The notes beneath the pieces are model-generated. The model ran no database searches. It had not been told where the DNA came from and saw nothing but the letters and a program-made list of their open reading frames with translations. From NCBI RefSeq assembly GCF_001625565.1, contig NZ_AUXS01000075.1:472082-536081 (forward strand): a stretch of 64,000 nucleotides of DNA, written 5' to 3'. Positions within the stretch are counted from its first letter, which is position 1, and every line of letters starts with the position of its first letter. A program made the position numbers and the translations under genes. Of the stretch, positions 17,000 through 25,286 are shown in pieces. The stretch is from Pseudoalteromonas luteoviolacea NCIMB 1944. Its GTDB lineage: Bacteria > Pseudomonadota > Gammaproteobacteria > Enterobacterales > Alteromonadaceae.

Positions 17000-17757
17000 A
17001 CTGATATTGTCTCGTTTAATTTATTGCTGTGAGTGAGAAAGTATATGTCGAAGTCTGTCTGTGGGTTGTTACCTATCTCTAGGCTTAAACCTGACTCTTC
17101 AACACGTTTAGATAATTTATTTACAAACCTTGATATGTAGGTGATTGCAGCGTTGCCTTTAAAGCCATGACGTTCACCAAGCTGTTTTTGCGTAAGCGCA
17201 TTCTGTCGAAAAGACAGCGTAAAAAAGTCGTAAAAAAGGGCTTGCTTCTGTTTGTCTTCTTCTTGGGCTATGGTTTCTAGTAGTAAATTGATAAACAACC
17301 GTGCATTTCTATCCATTTTTGCAACCTGATCTGGCGAGGGCTGATCGCTTGGCATTAGCTCATAAATATTATTTGAGCCATCAGAGCTATTATTACTTTC
17401 ATAAAGGTGGACGATTTGCACCGAGCGCCCCTCATCAGGTGATTTAGCTTGCTCTGATGCCGACTTCCGTCGATAGGTTACATTGCTACCCATATCGAGA
17501 TAGACGCTTTCAAAGGCTTTATATGTATAAGCTTTTAAGACATGGTTAAAGTCAGTTTGTGCATTGAGCTTTTGAGTGTCTTTATCCGGCTCAATCTCAT
17601 TACTGGCTTCTTGTTTAGTTGCTTTAATCACTTTTAACAATGTCTCTTGAATAAGTGCTTCGGTGTCGATTCTGTGATCAGTTATCGATTTTTTCCGAAG
17701 TAAAAACTTAATAAATTTATACGCTTCTTGTACGGCTTGTTTGTTGTCAAACCACAT
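16996..17757 (-). CDS. Sigma-70-like (ECF-type) factor
   Basis: A 253-residue protein that reads as a divergent sigma factor. The N-terminal helices (KFIKFLLRKKSITDHRIDTEALIQETLLKVIKA) and FNHVLKAYTYKAFESVYLD resemble region 2. A linker with SDGSNNIYELMPSDQPSPDQV follows, then a region-4-like helix-turn-helix: LTQKQLGERHGFKGNAAITYISRFVNKLSKRVEE at about 195-228. A tail of about 25 residues beyond region 4 is unusual. The ATG has AAAGGGGG five bases upstream. It lies 161 bp after the Lon-STAND gene, so it may share that transcript or have its own promoter, and it overlaps the 188-residue gene. It may direct RNA polymerase to response genes once released. A non-sigma DNA-binding role is possible because region 2 is weak. 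Confidence 0.65.
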   Translation of the reverse strand: MWFDNKQAVQEAYKFIKFLLRKKSITDHRIDTEALIQETLLKVIKATKQEASNEIEPDKDTQKLNAQTDFNHVLKAYTYKAFESVYLDMGSNVTYRRKSASEQAKSPDEGRSVQIVHLYESNNSSDGSNNIYELMPSDQPSPDQVAKMDRNARLFINLLLETIAQEEDKQKQALFYDFFTLSFRQNALTQKQLGERHGFKGNAAITYISRFVNKLSKRVEESGLSLEIGNNPQTDFDIYFLTHSNKLNETISV

Positions 17758-17918
17758 CCATACCCCCTTTCAATTGTTGTTGTATCCCTTTCATCATTCA
17801 TTTTCTATTACTCTATTAGGAATAGCCTGACTGCTGATTGCGGTATAACAACTTTTCCATAAGTTTCAGCATATTGTGTTTGTTTTCCTAATTGATGTTA
17901 TCAAGGGTTGTTGCCATT

Positions 17919-20900
17919 TTAGTTACACTTTAATAATTCTATATAATGTTCAAACTTATTTTTTGCTTTTTGCCACTGAATACTGGTATGTGACGACAAG
18001 AATTTATCTGACAGTTCATTACCTTTGATAAAGTAGTCACACGCATTGTCAATTTCACCGACCTCAGAAGCGATGTAGCCTAGGTTAAACAGCTTTTTCC
18101 TGTAGCTGACTTGGTAATTTTCATTGTCTGGATGAACTTGCGTTAAACGAAGTGCAAATGCTCTCGCTTTTTCTAAATGACTTTGTGCTGACTTTTTGTC
18201 GCCGAGATTGTAAAGGTGTATTGCTACTTTCGAGTGTGCGCCTTGTAAGAGGCTGACAAAGTCTAGGTTGTCTTCATTTTGGCTATAGAGCTTTTGAGCT
18301 GCTTTAAGGGCTTTTTCGTAGTACAGAGTACTTTGCTGTGTTTGATTGGTCTGTGAAAAATAATTTGCATAAGCCATATATAGTTCGATGCTATGTCCTT
18401 GCCAATCAATGTTATTCTCATTCAATACACGTAGCTTTCTGGTTATATCTAAGCCTTCGAGGAAGTGCGCTTGCGCTTCAACTAGATACCCTTGTGCTAA
18501 CTTTCTACTGCCCAAACGGCTTGCCAATAAAAGTTGAGCAACTTGTACATGGACATTATCTGGGTCTTTAATAGAGTAGAGTTTTACTAATTCATCAGCG
18601 TGATCATAGTACTTATCGGCATCTACAAGGTTGCTACTGTTTTCAGCAAGGTTAATGTAAATTCTCAACAGGTTATATTGTGAAACAAGATGATTTGGAT
18701 CATTCTTAAGCTGCTTTTCAAGGGCTGTTTTCGCGCGCAATAGCCAATCGCTGGCTTGCTGCTCCGAAGGCTCGGTCTTTGCGAGGTTTCTGAAAGTGTT
18801 GACTCTGAGTACGTTAAAAGCTTGCTCGAGACTTTGTGTTGGCACTTGCGTATCGAGTAGTTGCAAGGTTTCATTATATTTTTGAGCAGCTAGCTGCAGG
18901 TCGCCGTCCCACAACGCCATAAATGCGAGCTGTGAAATTATCTTCGCTTTGGCAAGTGCCAATGATGGATCTGCTGGAAGTAGTTCAGTTTGTTGTAGTG
19001 CACGGTCTAAATACTGTTTGGCTTCGTCATTCCTACCTTGTTTTATTAATAGGACACCAAACTCATAATTGAACGACATTGCGATTTGCAGCTCTTTAGG
19101 ATCGTCATTTCCAATTTGCGCTATTTTGCTTTCTAACTTTGTTAAGGTCTCAGTGAGTTCGCCGATATGCGTCGAGTCATCTTGGCGTAGAATCTTTACT
19201 TTTATTAGTAATAACCTGAGTTTATCGATATCTTCTAACGGGATATCATCAACGCTTGATACCAGCTTCGATATGTGGTTGTTTAAGTATTTACGTTGAA
19301 AAGTGGGTAAGTACTGCGCCAGTATCGGTTCGATTGCATCTATATTTAGTAGTACGTTGTCTTTTAAATGAGTGAGTGCTTGCGTTGTTTTGGCCTGCTC
19401 GGCAACAACAAGCTGTTTTTGATAATAAGCAAAAGAAGCGGTACTCAGGGCACAGACAAATAAAATACTGGTGGTAAATAAACGTCTTTTTTGTGCTTTG
19501 TTTTGTGTTTCAAGCACCGTTTGGTAAAAGCTCTGTGAGGCGAGAATATAGTTTTTAACCGCCTGTAGGCTGATGGTACCAGGTTGGCTTAAGTACTTTG
19601 TGCCATCTTGTAGCTCATGTTTGCCCAGCGTGAAGTTGTTTTGTTCATCGGGTTGTGCAGCATAGTTCTTCCACTGTTTGTATTTTGCCTCAACACCATG
19701 AAACCACTGTAGGTATTCCTTTCTGGCACTTAACCAGATAAAAAAGCGCGGCCAAATCTGTTGATCTAAGGAGAGTTCTTCCGCAATTGTAATTAGGCAA
19801 TCGTGAGTTAACTTAACATAGGGAGGTAATTTATGAACTTGATGGCGGATAACAAGTTGTTTTTCAATGAGGGCATTCACCAATTCTAACAATTGCGGAT
19901 TTTCTTTTTCTAGCGCCAGAAAGTCAACGTGCTTCGAATAGCATGTACCATTGATATTGACCCCAATAAAGAGTTCGAAAAACTGCTCTGTTAGCGGCTC
20001 AAACTGCCCCAATATAAACTCAGCTTGTCGATAGATAACCCCAGTTAGTTTGTTAAGTTGGTTATATTGAGAGAAGGTTAAGACTTTGGGTTGATCGCTG
20101 TCTATGGCCAGCGCATGCATCTGTGCCAATAGATACTCGACCGCCGGCAACGCATGAGAAAGTTTGAGGGCCTCAGTTTGGATAGTTTGGGCAAGCCCTT
20201 CTTCTAGTTCAATGCCCAGCGCAATCGCTTGGTTGTTGATGATTTTTAACCAGTCTTCGGCAGTTAAACTATGTGGTACATAAAAGTCCCTGCCGATCAT
20301 ATCAGTATTGTGTAAGTACTCGCTGCGAATGCTCGTGATCACTGATATGGGGGTGTGCTCACCTAATAATGATAGGCTGTGTAACAAGCGGTTATTTGGT
20401 TCAATTTCAAAAATTTCTTCGAATTGATCAATATACCAAATGTAGGTTGTTTTATGTGCGGTAAGGTGCAGCGAAAGCTCGTCTAGGTAGGTTGTGTTTA
20501 ACTTCAGCAGTTCTTCAACAAACTGTTCAACGCTGATTGACATTGTTTGTAAAACAGTTTCAAAACCCGCATCACCAGACTTGATGAAATGCGTCAACAG
20601 TGCCGCGCTACTTTCAAAGTCTTTTGGTAAGCCAATTTGCCACTTTACATTGCCTGTTTGCTTTGCAACGGCAGGAAGCAACCCGGCTTTAATTAAGCTA
20701 GATTTACCGCTGCCGGATACGCCATGTACCTTGATTAAACTAGGTCGTTCGTCGAGTAGTGTCAGTAAATCTGAAGTCAGTTTGTCGCGACCAAAAAAAT
20801 AGTATGCATCATGAGGCTCGAAGCTACGCAAGCCTTTAAAAGTCAACGACCCTGATTGCTGTGTACCATCGTACTCATCGCCCAACAGTGTTTGAAGCGC

Positions 20901-21476
20901 TTCATTAATGTGCTCTATTGGACATAATTGGCCGCCAAGTAGCTCAACTTCATGAACAAGGCTGTGGTCAATTTCGCCATGATTCGGTGCAGGGTAAAAA
21001 ATAACAAATGGGCCACTGTGACGGTGTGTCATTGCGTATAACGCACCTTCAATTTTGTTGTTTATATGCCCTATGCTGTGCACATTACCACTGGGGGACA
21101 CTTCCCCTGTTGCGAAACAAGTGGAGGTAAGTTGAGTGTTTTTTCCCAAATGTTTGCGATAAGCCAGTGCACAACTGAGTGCATACCCCAGACCGACGCT
21201 AGTACTGTCCTCTTGTAAATTAACAGTTTCTTGATTGCTGGTGACCAAATCGAGCTCGATGAAAAATTGGCTTTGCTGCCTATCGAGCGGATTGAGGGAC
21301 ATGAAAGCGGCTTCAGCAGCCATGGCAAAATAATTTCGCTGTTCTTTGAACTTGTAGCCTAAGGCGAGTATCAAATCGTTGGCAAATTTGACTTTTACTT
21401 TTTGGCGATCTTTTGGTTTTATAAATCTGAATTTAGGGCTGTATGTATAGCGTTTATCAGATAGAAGAATGTGCAT
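17919..21476 (-). CDS. Lon-like protease / nSTAND NTPase / TPR membrane protein
   Basis: About 1185 residues from the ATG at 21476. Residues about 70-200 form a Lon-type (S16) proteolytic domain: the Ser93 region (DSTSVGLGYALSCALA) matches the PSAG block, and FATGEVSPSGNVHSIGHINNKIEGA matches MTGE...PIGGLKEKLLAA with Lys141 at the catalytic lysine position. From about 215, GLRSFEPHDAYYFFGRD leads into an nSTAND1-type NTPase with P-loop GVSGSGKSSLIKAGLLP (about 252), Walker B IWYIDQFEEIFE (about 350), and the later LPAVEYLLAQMHALA and VKLTHDCLI blocks. One membrane helix (LFTTSILFVCALSTASFAYY, about 666-685) precedes about 450 residues of TPR-like helices. There is no AAA+ Lon ATPase. The architecture suggests a membrane-anchored, NTP-gated protease switch that senses a trigger through its TPR region. 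It is the first gene of a sigma-like/unknown-protein cluster. Confidence 0.85.
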   Translation of the reverse strand: MHILLSDKRYTYSPKFRFIKPKDRQKVKVKFANDLILALGYKFKEQRNYFAMAAEAAFMSLNPLDRQQSQFFIELDLVTSNQETVNLQEDSTSVGLGYALSCALAYRKHLGKNTQLTSTCFATGEVSPSGNVHSIGHINNKIEGALYAMTHRHSGPFVIFYPAPNHGEIDHSLVHEVELLGGQLCPIEHINEALQTLLGDEYDGTQQSGSLTFKGLRSFEPHDAYYFFGRDKLTSDLLTLLDERPSLIKVHGVSGSGKSSLIKAGLLPAVAKQTGNVKWQIGLPKDFESSAALLTHFIKSGDAGFETVLQTMSISVEQFVEELLKLNTTYLDELSLHLTAHKTTYIWYIDQFEEIFEIEPNNRLLHSLSLLGEHTPISVITSIRSEYLHNTDMIGRDFYVPHSLTAEDWLKIINNQAIALGIELEEGLAQTIQTEALKLSHALPAVEYLLAQMHALAIDSDQPKVLTFSQYNQLNKLTGVIYRQAEFILGQFEPLTEQFFELFIGVNINGTCYSKHVDFLALEKENPQLLELVNALIEKQLVIRHQVHKLPPYVKLTHDCLITIAEELSLDQQIWPRFFIWLSARKEYLQWFHGVEAKYKQWKNYAAQPDEQNNFTLGKHELQDGTKYLSQPGTISLQAVKNYILASQSFYQTVLETQNKAQKRRLFTTSILFVCALSTASFAYYQKQLVVAEQAKTTQALTHLKDNVLLNIDAIEPILAQYLPTFQRKYLNNHISKLVSSVDDIPLEDIDKLRLLLIKVKILRQDDSTHIGELTETLTKLESKIAQIGNDDPKELQIAMSFNYEFGVLLIKQGRNDEAKQYLDRALQQTELLPADPSLALAKAKIISQLAFMALWDGDLQLAAQKYNETLQLLDTQVPTQSLEQAFNVLRVNTFRNLAKTEPSEQQASDWLLRAKTALEKQLKNDPNHLVSQYNLLRIYINLAENSSNLVDADKYYDHADELVKLYSIKDPDNVHVQVAQLLLASRLGSRKLAQGYLVEAQAHFLEGLDITRKLRVLNENNIDWQGHSIELYMAYANYFSQTNQTQQSTLYYEKALKAAQKLYSQNEDNLDFVSLLQGAHSKVAIHLYNLGDKKSAQSHLEKARAFALRLTQVHPDNENYQVSYRKKLFNLGYIASEVGEIDNACDYFIKGNELSDKFLSSHTSIQWQKAKNKFEHYIELLKCN

Positions 21477-22204
21477 TATTATTAGCTCTTTATAGTAAAT
21501 CGTTGATCGCACGATCATCAATATTTTCAGTTATTGCTTACCTATCGTGTCAAGCACGCTCACAATGTCATGGTCTACGCCGCTGTCCCTATTAAAACGT
21601 TAAATCACAGTAAAAAATAACAATTGCGATAAAAAAATCCTTACACCTGCTAAGGGTACAAGTCTAATGAATATTATTCATATTTACGAAACTTTTTGAT
21701 TTGCTTTACACGACTTTTTCGAAAACGTTAATACCCTACGTATAAATTAAGTTCGCTTACTATGAATTTTTTAATAAATCTACTTTTTTTTAAATTTTAT
21801 GAGTTTTTTGTGGTTCATTTTGTTATTTTTTAATCAAATAGGCGTTTAAATTGAAAAGGAGCCTGTTTTCTGTTCAAGATCTGGCTTTGGAATTGGGTAA
21901 AAAACTGGTATAAGTGAAGTAGGACAGATTGATTTTTACGCGTAATTTATCCATTTTTGTGAAAGATCTTGAATAGGTATATCTCGAATTTAACAATTAT
22001 CTTAAATGTAAGCAAAAGGAAGCACTGTTACAAAATAGGTAATGGCTTAGCTTAACTTTAAGTGATTGGATATATGTACGTGTGAGAAGTTATGTTGCAT
22101 TAAAGGACGTGTTCGCATCGTGGAAATGTAAAAGTTAAATTCAGTATTAACAATGGGTTAGGGAAAATATAAAAAATATAAATATCGCTTAGCTAGGAGT
22201 TAGT
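21477..22204. other. Long AT-rich intergenic region between divergent units
   Basis: This 728-bp stretch separates the minus-strand Lon-STAND gene from the plus-strand subtilase gene and must hold both promoters. Nearest the STAND gene is the palindrome GATCG-CA-CGATC (21505-21516), a possible operator, and a minus-strand TTGACA at 21548-21553 that could be a -35 box without a clear -10. The remainder is AT-rich. I see no gene. Confidence 0.5.
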
Positions 22205-24079
22205 ATGGGTTTTTTTAATAGAAGTGCAGTTTTTGCGAGTGTGTTGGTTGGTTTGGGGCTCTGTGCGAGCACACACGCATCAAATAATGACAGCGCATAT
22301 CTGGTACAATACAAGCACGGGCAGCTCTCTCAAAACGTTCTTGGCTCTTTAAAGGTAATTGGCCAAAGTGGTGAAAAACTCATAGCTCAGGGGGTATTAT
22401 CACAGCAACAGGTGAGTGAGATAATTCAGTTAGACGGAGTATCAATTGAAGCTGATTACGGCTTATCTCTCAGTAGTAATTCTCTAGATTATTATAAAGC
22501 GACTGCAAATAGTCTCGATGTGCTGGCACACAGTGAGCTGGAGCCATATTGGTTACGAGCGACATCAATAAGTAAACTACCTTCGGCATCCAACGACATC
22601 TCTGTTTGTGTTATTGATTCTGGTGTAGATAGCAGTCACCCAGACTTGCCAGCCAATATTCATGGTTATCATAGTGTATATGCAGGCTTTTGGGATCAAG
22701 ATGCACTGAGCCATGGGACACATATGGCAGGGATCATTGCCGCACAAAATAATGGTATCGGTGTAAAGGGCGCACTGAGCGAGGGGGGAGCTAGCTTACA
22801 AGTCCATAAGTTGATCAAAACCGCCAATGGAAGAAACTCAGCTATTTGGGGTGGGAATCTAATCGAAGCCATTGAAGTGTGTGCAAATTCAGGTGCTAAG
22901 GTCATCAATATGTCGTTAAGTGGTGAGCAGTTCTCACCGATGACCATGTCCGTCATTGATCGGCTTGCTTACGATCGTGGTCTTATTTTTGTAGCGGCAG
23001 CAGGAAATCACGGCTCAAGAGAGAAGAAGCTGCAAGGTCAGTACAACGATGCACTGCATTACCCGGCTTCATATCACAATGTGTTGTCGATAGGCGCTTT
23101 GGAAACGGATGGCAATATTGCGGCTTTTTCACCAACCAATCCAAATATTGATTTTGTAGCCCCTGGCAGCAAAATACTTTCAACGGCGAATCGCAGCCAT
23201 TATGCGGTGCAAGATGTGGTTATTCAACACAGTGGTGCAGTATCAGATGCGTTAAAGTATACGCAGATCGACGTGGGTCTGAGCAGCTATTCGATGCAAA
23301 CTTCGCTCCCTCAGCAATGTGTATATACGCTAACAGCAGAAGATGTTCAGCAGCAAATGACCGAGCGCACCCTGTCTTATCAAACGCGTCAGAGTTTAAG
23401 CAGTGCGCAAACGAACTGTATTGCGGAAGGTGGTAAAGTATTGCTGATTAACTACCCTCAACATCCAAATGGACGTTTAAGAGGAATTGATTACTATACT
23501 GAATTCCCAACATTACTGGTACATCAGTGGCCAGTGGTCACTGATAGCTCAAATATGTCTGTGGCTATCAGAAGCTATCATAGTGACTATGTTGTGGGAG
23601 CCGGTACATCGCAAGCAACGGCAATTATTTCCGGAGGTATCGCGAGGTTGTGGTCCCAAAACCCCAACTGGGATCGAGCGCAAATTATTAATGCGTTAAG
23701 ATCGACAAGTCATGATTTAGGTTCTGCTGGTAAAGATAGTGTCTACGGCCATGGTTTACCAAATTTTGCAGAAGCACTTGCCTATTTACAGTCTGGGAAA
23801 ACACCAGCGTGTCCAATGCAATGGTATCACAACAAATCCTATGAAGGTGGAGAGCAGGTGACTTATCAAGGCAAGATATATAGTGCTCACTATTGGAACA
23901 AAGGGGCCAGTCCAATCTTAGCGCCCAATATGTGGCGTGAGCAAGGAGAGTGTGATACCACTAATCAAAGCCAATCAGCACCTAGTGACGGCGGTTACAG
24001 CATATTAGACTTTTCTGGTTTAGAGAATGAAAGTTCAACATACAGTTGTAAAGGATTAAGTTTGATGTGTGGTGGCTAA
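22205..24079 (+). CDS. Secreted subtilisin-like serine protease (S8) with chitin-binding-like module
   Basis: A 624-residue exported protease with signal peptide (about 1-25, cut after THA). Catalytic residues are Asp138 (VCVIDSGVDSSHPDL), His170 (SHGTHMAGIIAA) and Ser469 (GAGTSQATAIISGG); Asn268 (VAAAGNHGS) forms the oxyanion hole. The Asn-to-Ser gap is about 200 residues, against about 66 in subtilisin, so an insertion of PA-domain type with a likely Cys pair (372, 405) is present. Residues about 536-583 (CPMQWYHNKSYEGGEQVTYQGKIYSAHYW...) look like a CBM5/12 chitin-binding module, followed by a Ser-rich tail ending CKGLSLMCGG. The start has AGGAG at the right spacing. Likely an extracellular scavenging protease. 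A link to the divergent STAND locus is possible but unproven. Confidence 0.93.
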   Translation: MGFFNRSAVFASVLVGLGLCASTHASNNDSAYLVQYKHGQLSQNVLGSLKVIGQSGEKLIAQGVLSQQQVSEIIQLDGVSIEADYGLSLSSNSLDYYKATANSLDVLAHSELEPYWLRATSISKLPSASNDISVCVIDSGVDSSHPDLPANIHGYHSVYAGFWDQDALSHGTHMAGIIAAQNNGIGVKGALSEGGASLQVHKLIKTANGRNSAIWGGNLIEAIEVCANSGAKVINMSLSGEQFSPMTMSVIDRLAYDRGLIFVAAAGNHGSREKKLQGQYNDALHYPASYHNVLSIGALETDGNIAAFSPTNPNIDFVAPGSKILSTANRSHYAVQDVVIQHSGAVSDALKYTQIDVGLSSYSMQTSLPQQCVYTLTAEDVQQQMTERTLSYQTRQSLSSAQTNCIAEGGKVLLINYPQHPNGRLRGIDYYTEFPTLLVHQWPVVTDSSNMSVAIRSYHSDYVVGAGTSQATAIISGGIARLWSQNPNWDRAQIINALRSTSHDLGSAGKDSVYGHGLPNFAEALAYLQSGKTPACPMQWYHNKSYEGGEQVTYQGKIYSAHYWNKGASPILAPNMWREQGECDTTNQSQSAPSDGGYSILDFSGLENESSTYSCKGLSLMCGG

Positions 24080-24085
24080 ACTCAC

Positions 24086-24119
24086 AATACAATAAGGGTC
24101 TGATGACCCTTATTGTATT
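24086..24119. terminator. Bidirectional terminator, 14-bp perfect stem
   Basis: AATACAATAAGGGT and ACCCTTATTGTATT pair perfectly around a 6-nt loop between the convergent subtilase and lipoprotein genes. It is flanked by T-rich sequence on both strands. Confidence 0.85.
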
Positions 24120-24152
24120 TGTAAAGCAATCTCTATTCGGTGTGGTGCTTTT

Positions 24153-25226
24153 TTAAGAATGACCTTCTAGTAGCCACACATAAACAACTGGAAAACCATT
24201 TTTATACTGAACTTGCAAATCTAGTAGCTGCCCACTAACAACTTGCTTAATATCAAATTGGGTATCACTGAGAAAAAACCGTCCATCTTGATTAAGTAGC
24301 GTGCTGGTTGCCGAGACCGTGATCCCTTTGTTTTTAGCAAGTTCAACCAATGCATCACGGATGGCGTACTTTATCGCGCTGCTTATCAGGTTATCTGGCG
24401 CTATAGTCCCATCTTCTCCGAAATTGCCCATAACAACGCTTCTTCCCTGATATTGGTGAATCTCTCGCCATGATTGACGAGTAACCTTCTCCTGCTGATG
24501 GTCGCTCATACGGTAATTTGCAAACAAGGTTGAGCCGTATTGACAGCTATTGGTCATAATAAGCGGAAGTTGGTAGTCACTGCCGCTGACTTCTCCTTGG
24601 CGCGAAAAATGTGTGCGGTGATGGTCTGGCGAATATGATTCTTCGTAACGCTCTTGCATATTCACACGCGTTTGCGTTAGGTATCCAGCTAGTGCTTGTG
24701 CGTTGACTGCTGTCATAGGCAGTTGTTGATGAGCAAATGCAGTGTAATAGCTGGCTCCAATAACGCTGTTGTCGTCATTACATAACCACTTAGGTTCGCA
24801 CAAAGTGAACTTGCAGGTTATCGCCTCACAGGCTTGCCGCGCTTTAATCGGGTGCGTACTGGCGTAAATGTATAAAGTGTCTGAAGTGATATAGGGATCT
24901 GAAAAGTAGATCTCCCTACCATTTGCTAAAACAAGGTGCTTTTGTTCTACTGAAAGCGATTCAATTTGATTGTCTAGGTTAGGTAAGCCATGGAAGTTAG
25001 CAAGCAGGGCAGCTGCTCGCTGTCTGCTGGCGACAATGGAACCATGTTTAGTCGCGCTGAAGGGGGCTGCGGTGCCAATGAACCCAATTTGATCTTCAAA
25101 AACTGGATTTTGCAGCCAACATGGGGCGATTGCTTTCACGGCCGGCTTGCTGTTTGTTTGCGTAGATTGGCATCCCATCAAGGTAACTACGCTGAGACCA
25201 ATCCAAAACTTAGTATGTGATAACAT
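24153..25226 (-). CDS. Outer-membrane-type lipoprotein, LPP20-like
   Basis: A 357-residue protein with a lipoprotein signal and lipobox LMGC (Cys19), followed by Gln-Ser, which suggests outer-membrane sorting. After the lipobox, CWLQNPVF...IGFIGTAAP...SRQRAAALLA resembles the LPP20 pattern (Pro/Trp motif, G-x-G, then an A/R-rich helix) found in lipoproteins of unknown role. The C-terminal half repeats this theme weakly (SSAIKYAIRDALVELAKNKGITVSA). AAGG precedes the ATG. It is separated from the histidine kinase gene downstream by 61 bp beyond the kinase start region, and has no evident link to it. Function unknown. Confidence 0.7.
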   Translation of the reverse strand: MLSHTKFWIGLSVVTLMGCQSTQTNSKPAVKAIAPCWLQNPVFEDQIGFIGTAAPFSATKHGSIVASRQRAAALLANFHGLPNLDNQIESLSVEQKHLVLANGREIYFSDPYITSDTLYIYASTHPIKARQACEAITCKFTLCEPKWLCNDDNSVIGASYYTAFAHQQLPMTAVNAQALAGYLTQTRVNMQERYEESYSPDHHRTHFSRQGEVSGSDYQLPLIMTNSCQYGSTLFANYRMSDHQQEKVTRQSWREIHQYQGRSVVMGNFGEDGTIAPDNLISSAIKYAIRDALVELAKNKGITVSATSTLLNQDGRFFLSDTQFDIKQVVSGQLLDLQVQYKNGFPVVYVWLLEGHS

Positions 25227-25286
25227 GTTGAAACCTTAGTGAGAAAGCTACCTAAAATCGGTGTTAGTAGCGTAAGTCCTTTTGTA

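Noticed and set aside
24153..25226. Lipoprotein gene as part of the two-component/ABC operon
   Set aside because: It follows the kinase on the same strand, but has its own ribosome site, a 60-bp gap and no shared family context, so membership is undecided rather than claimed.
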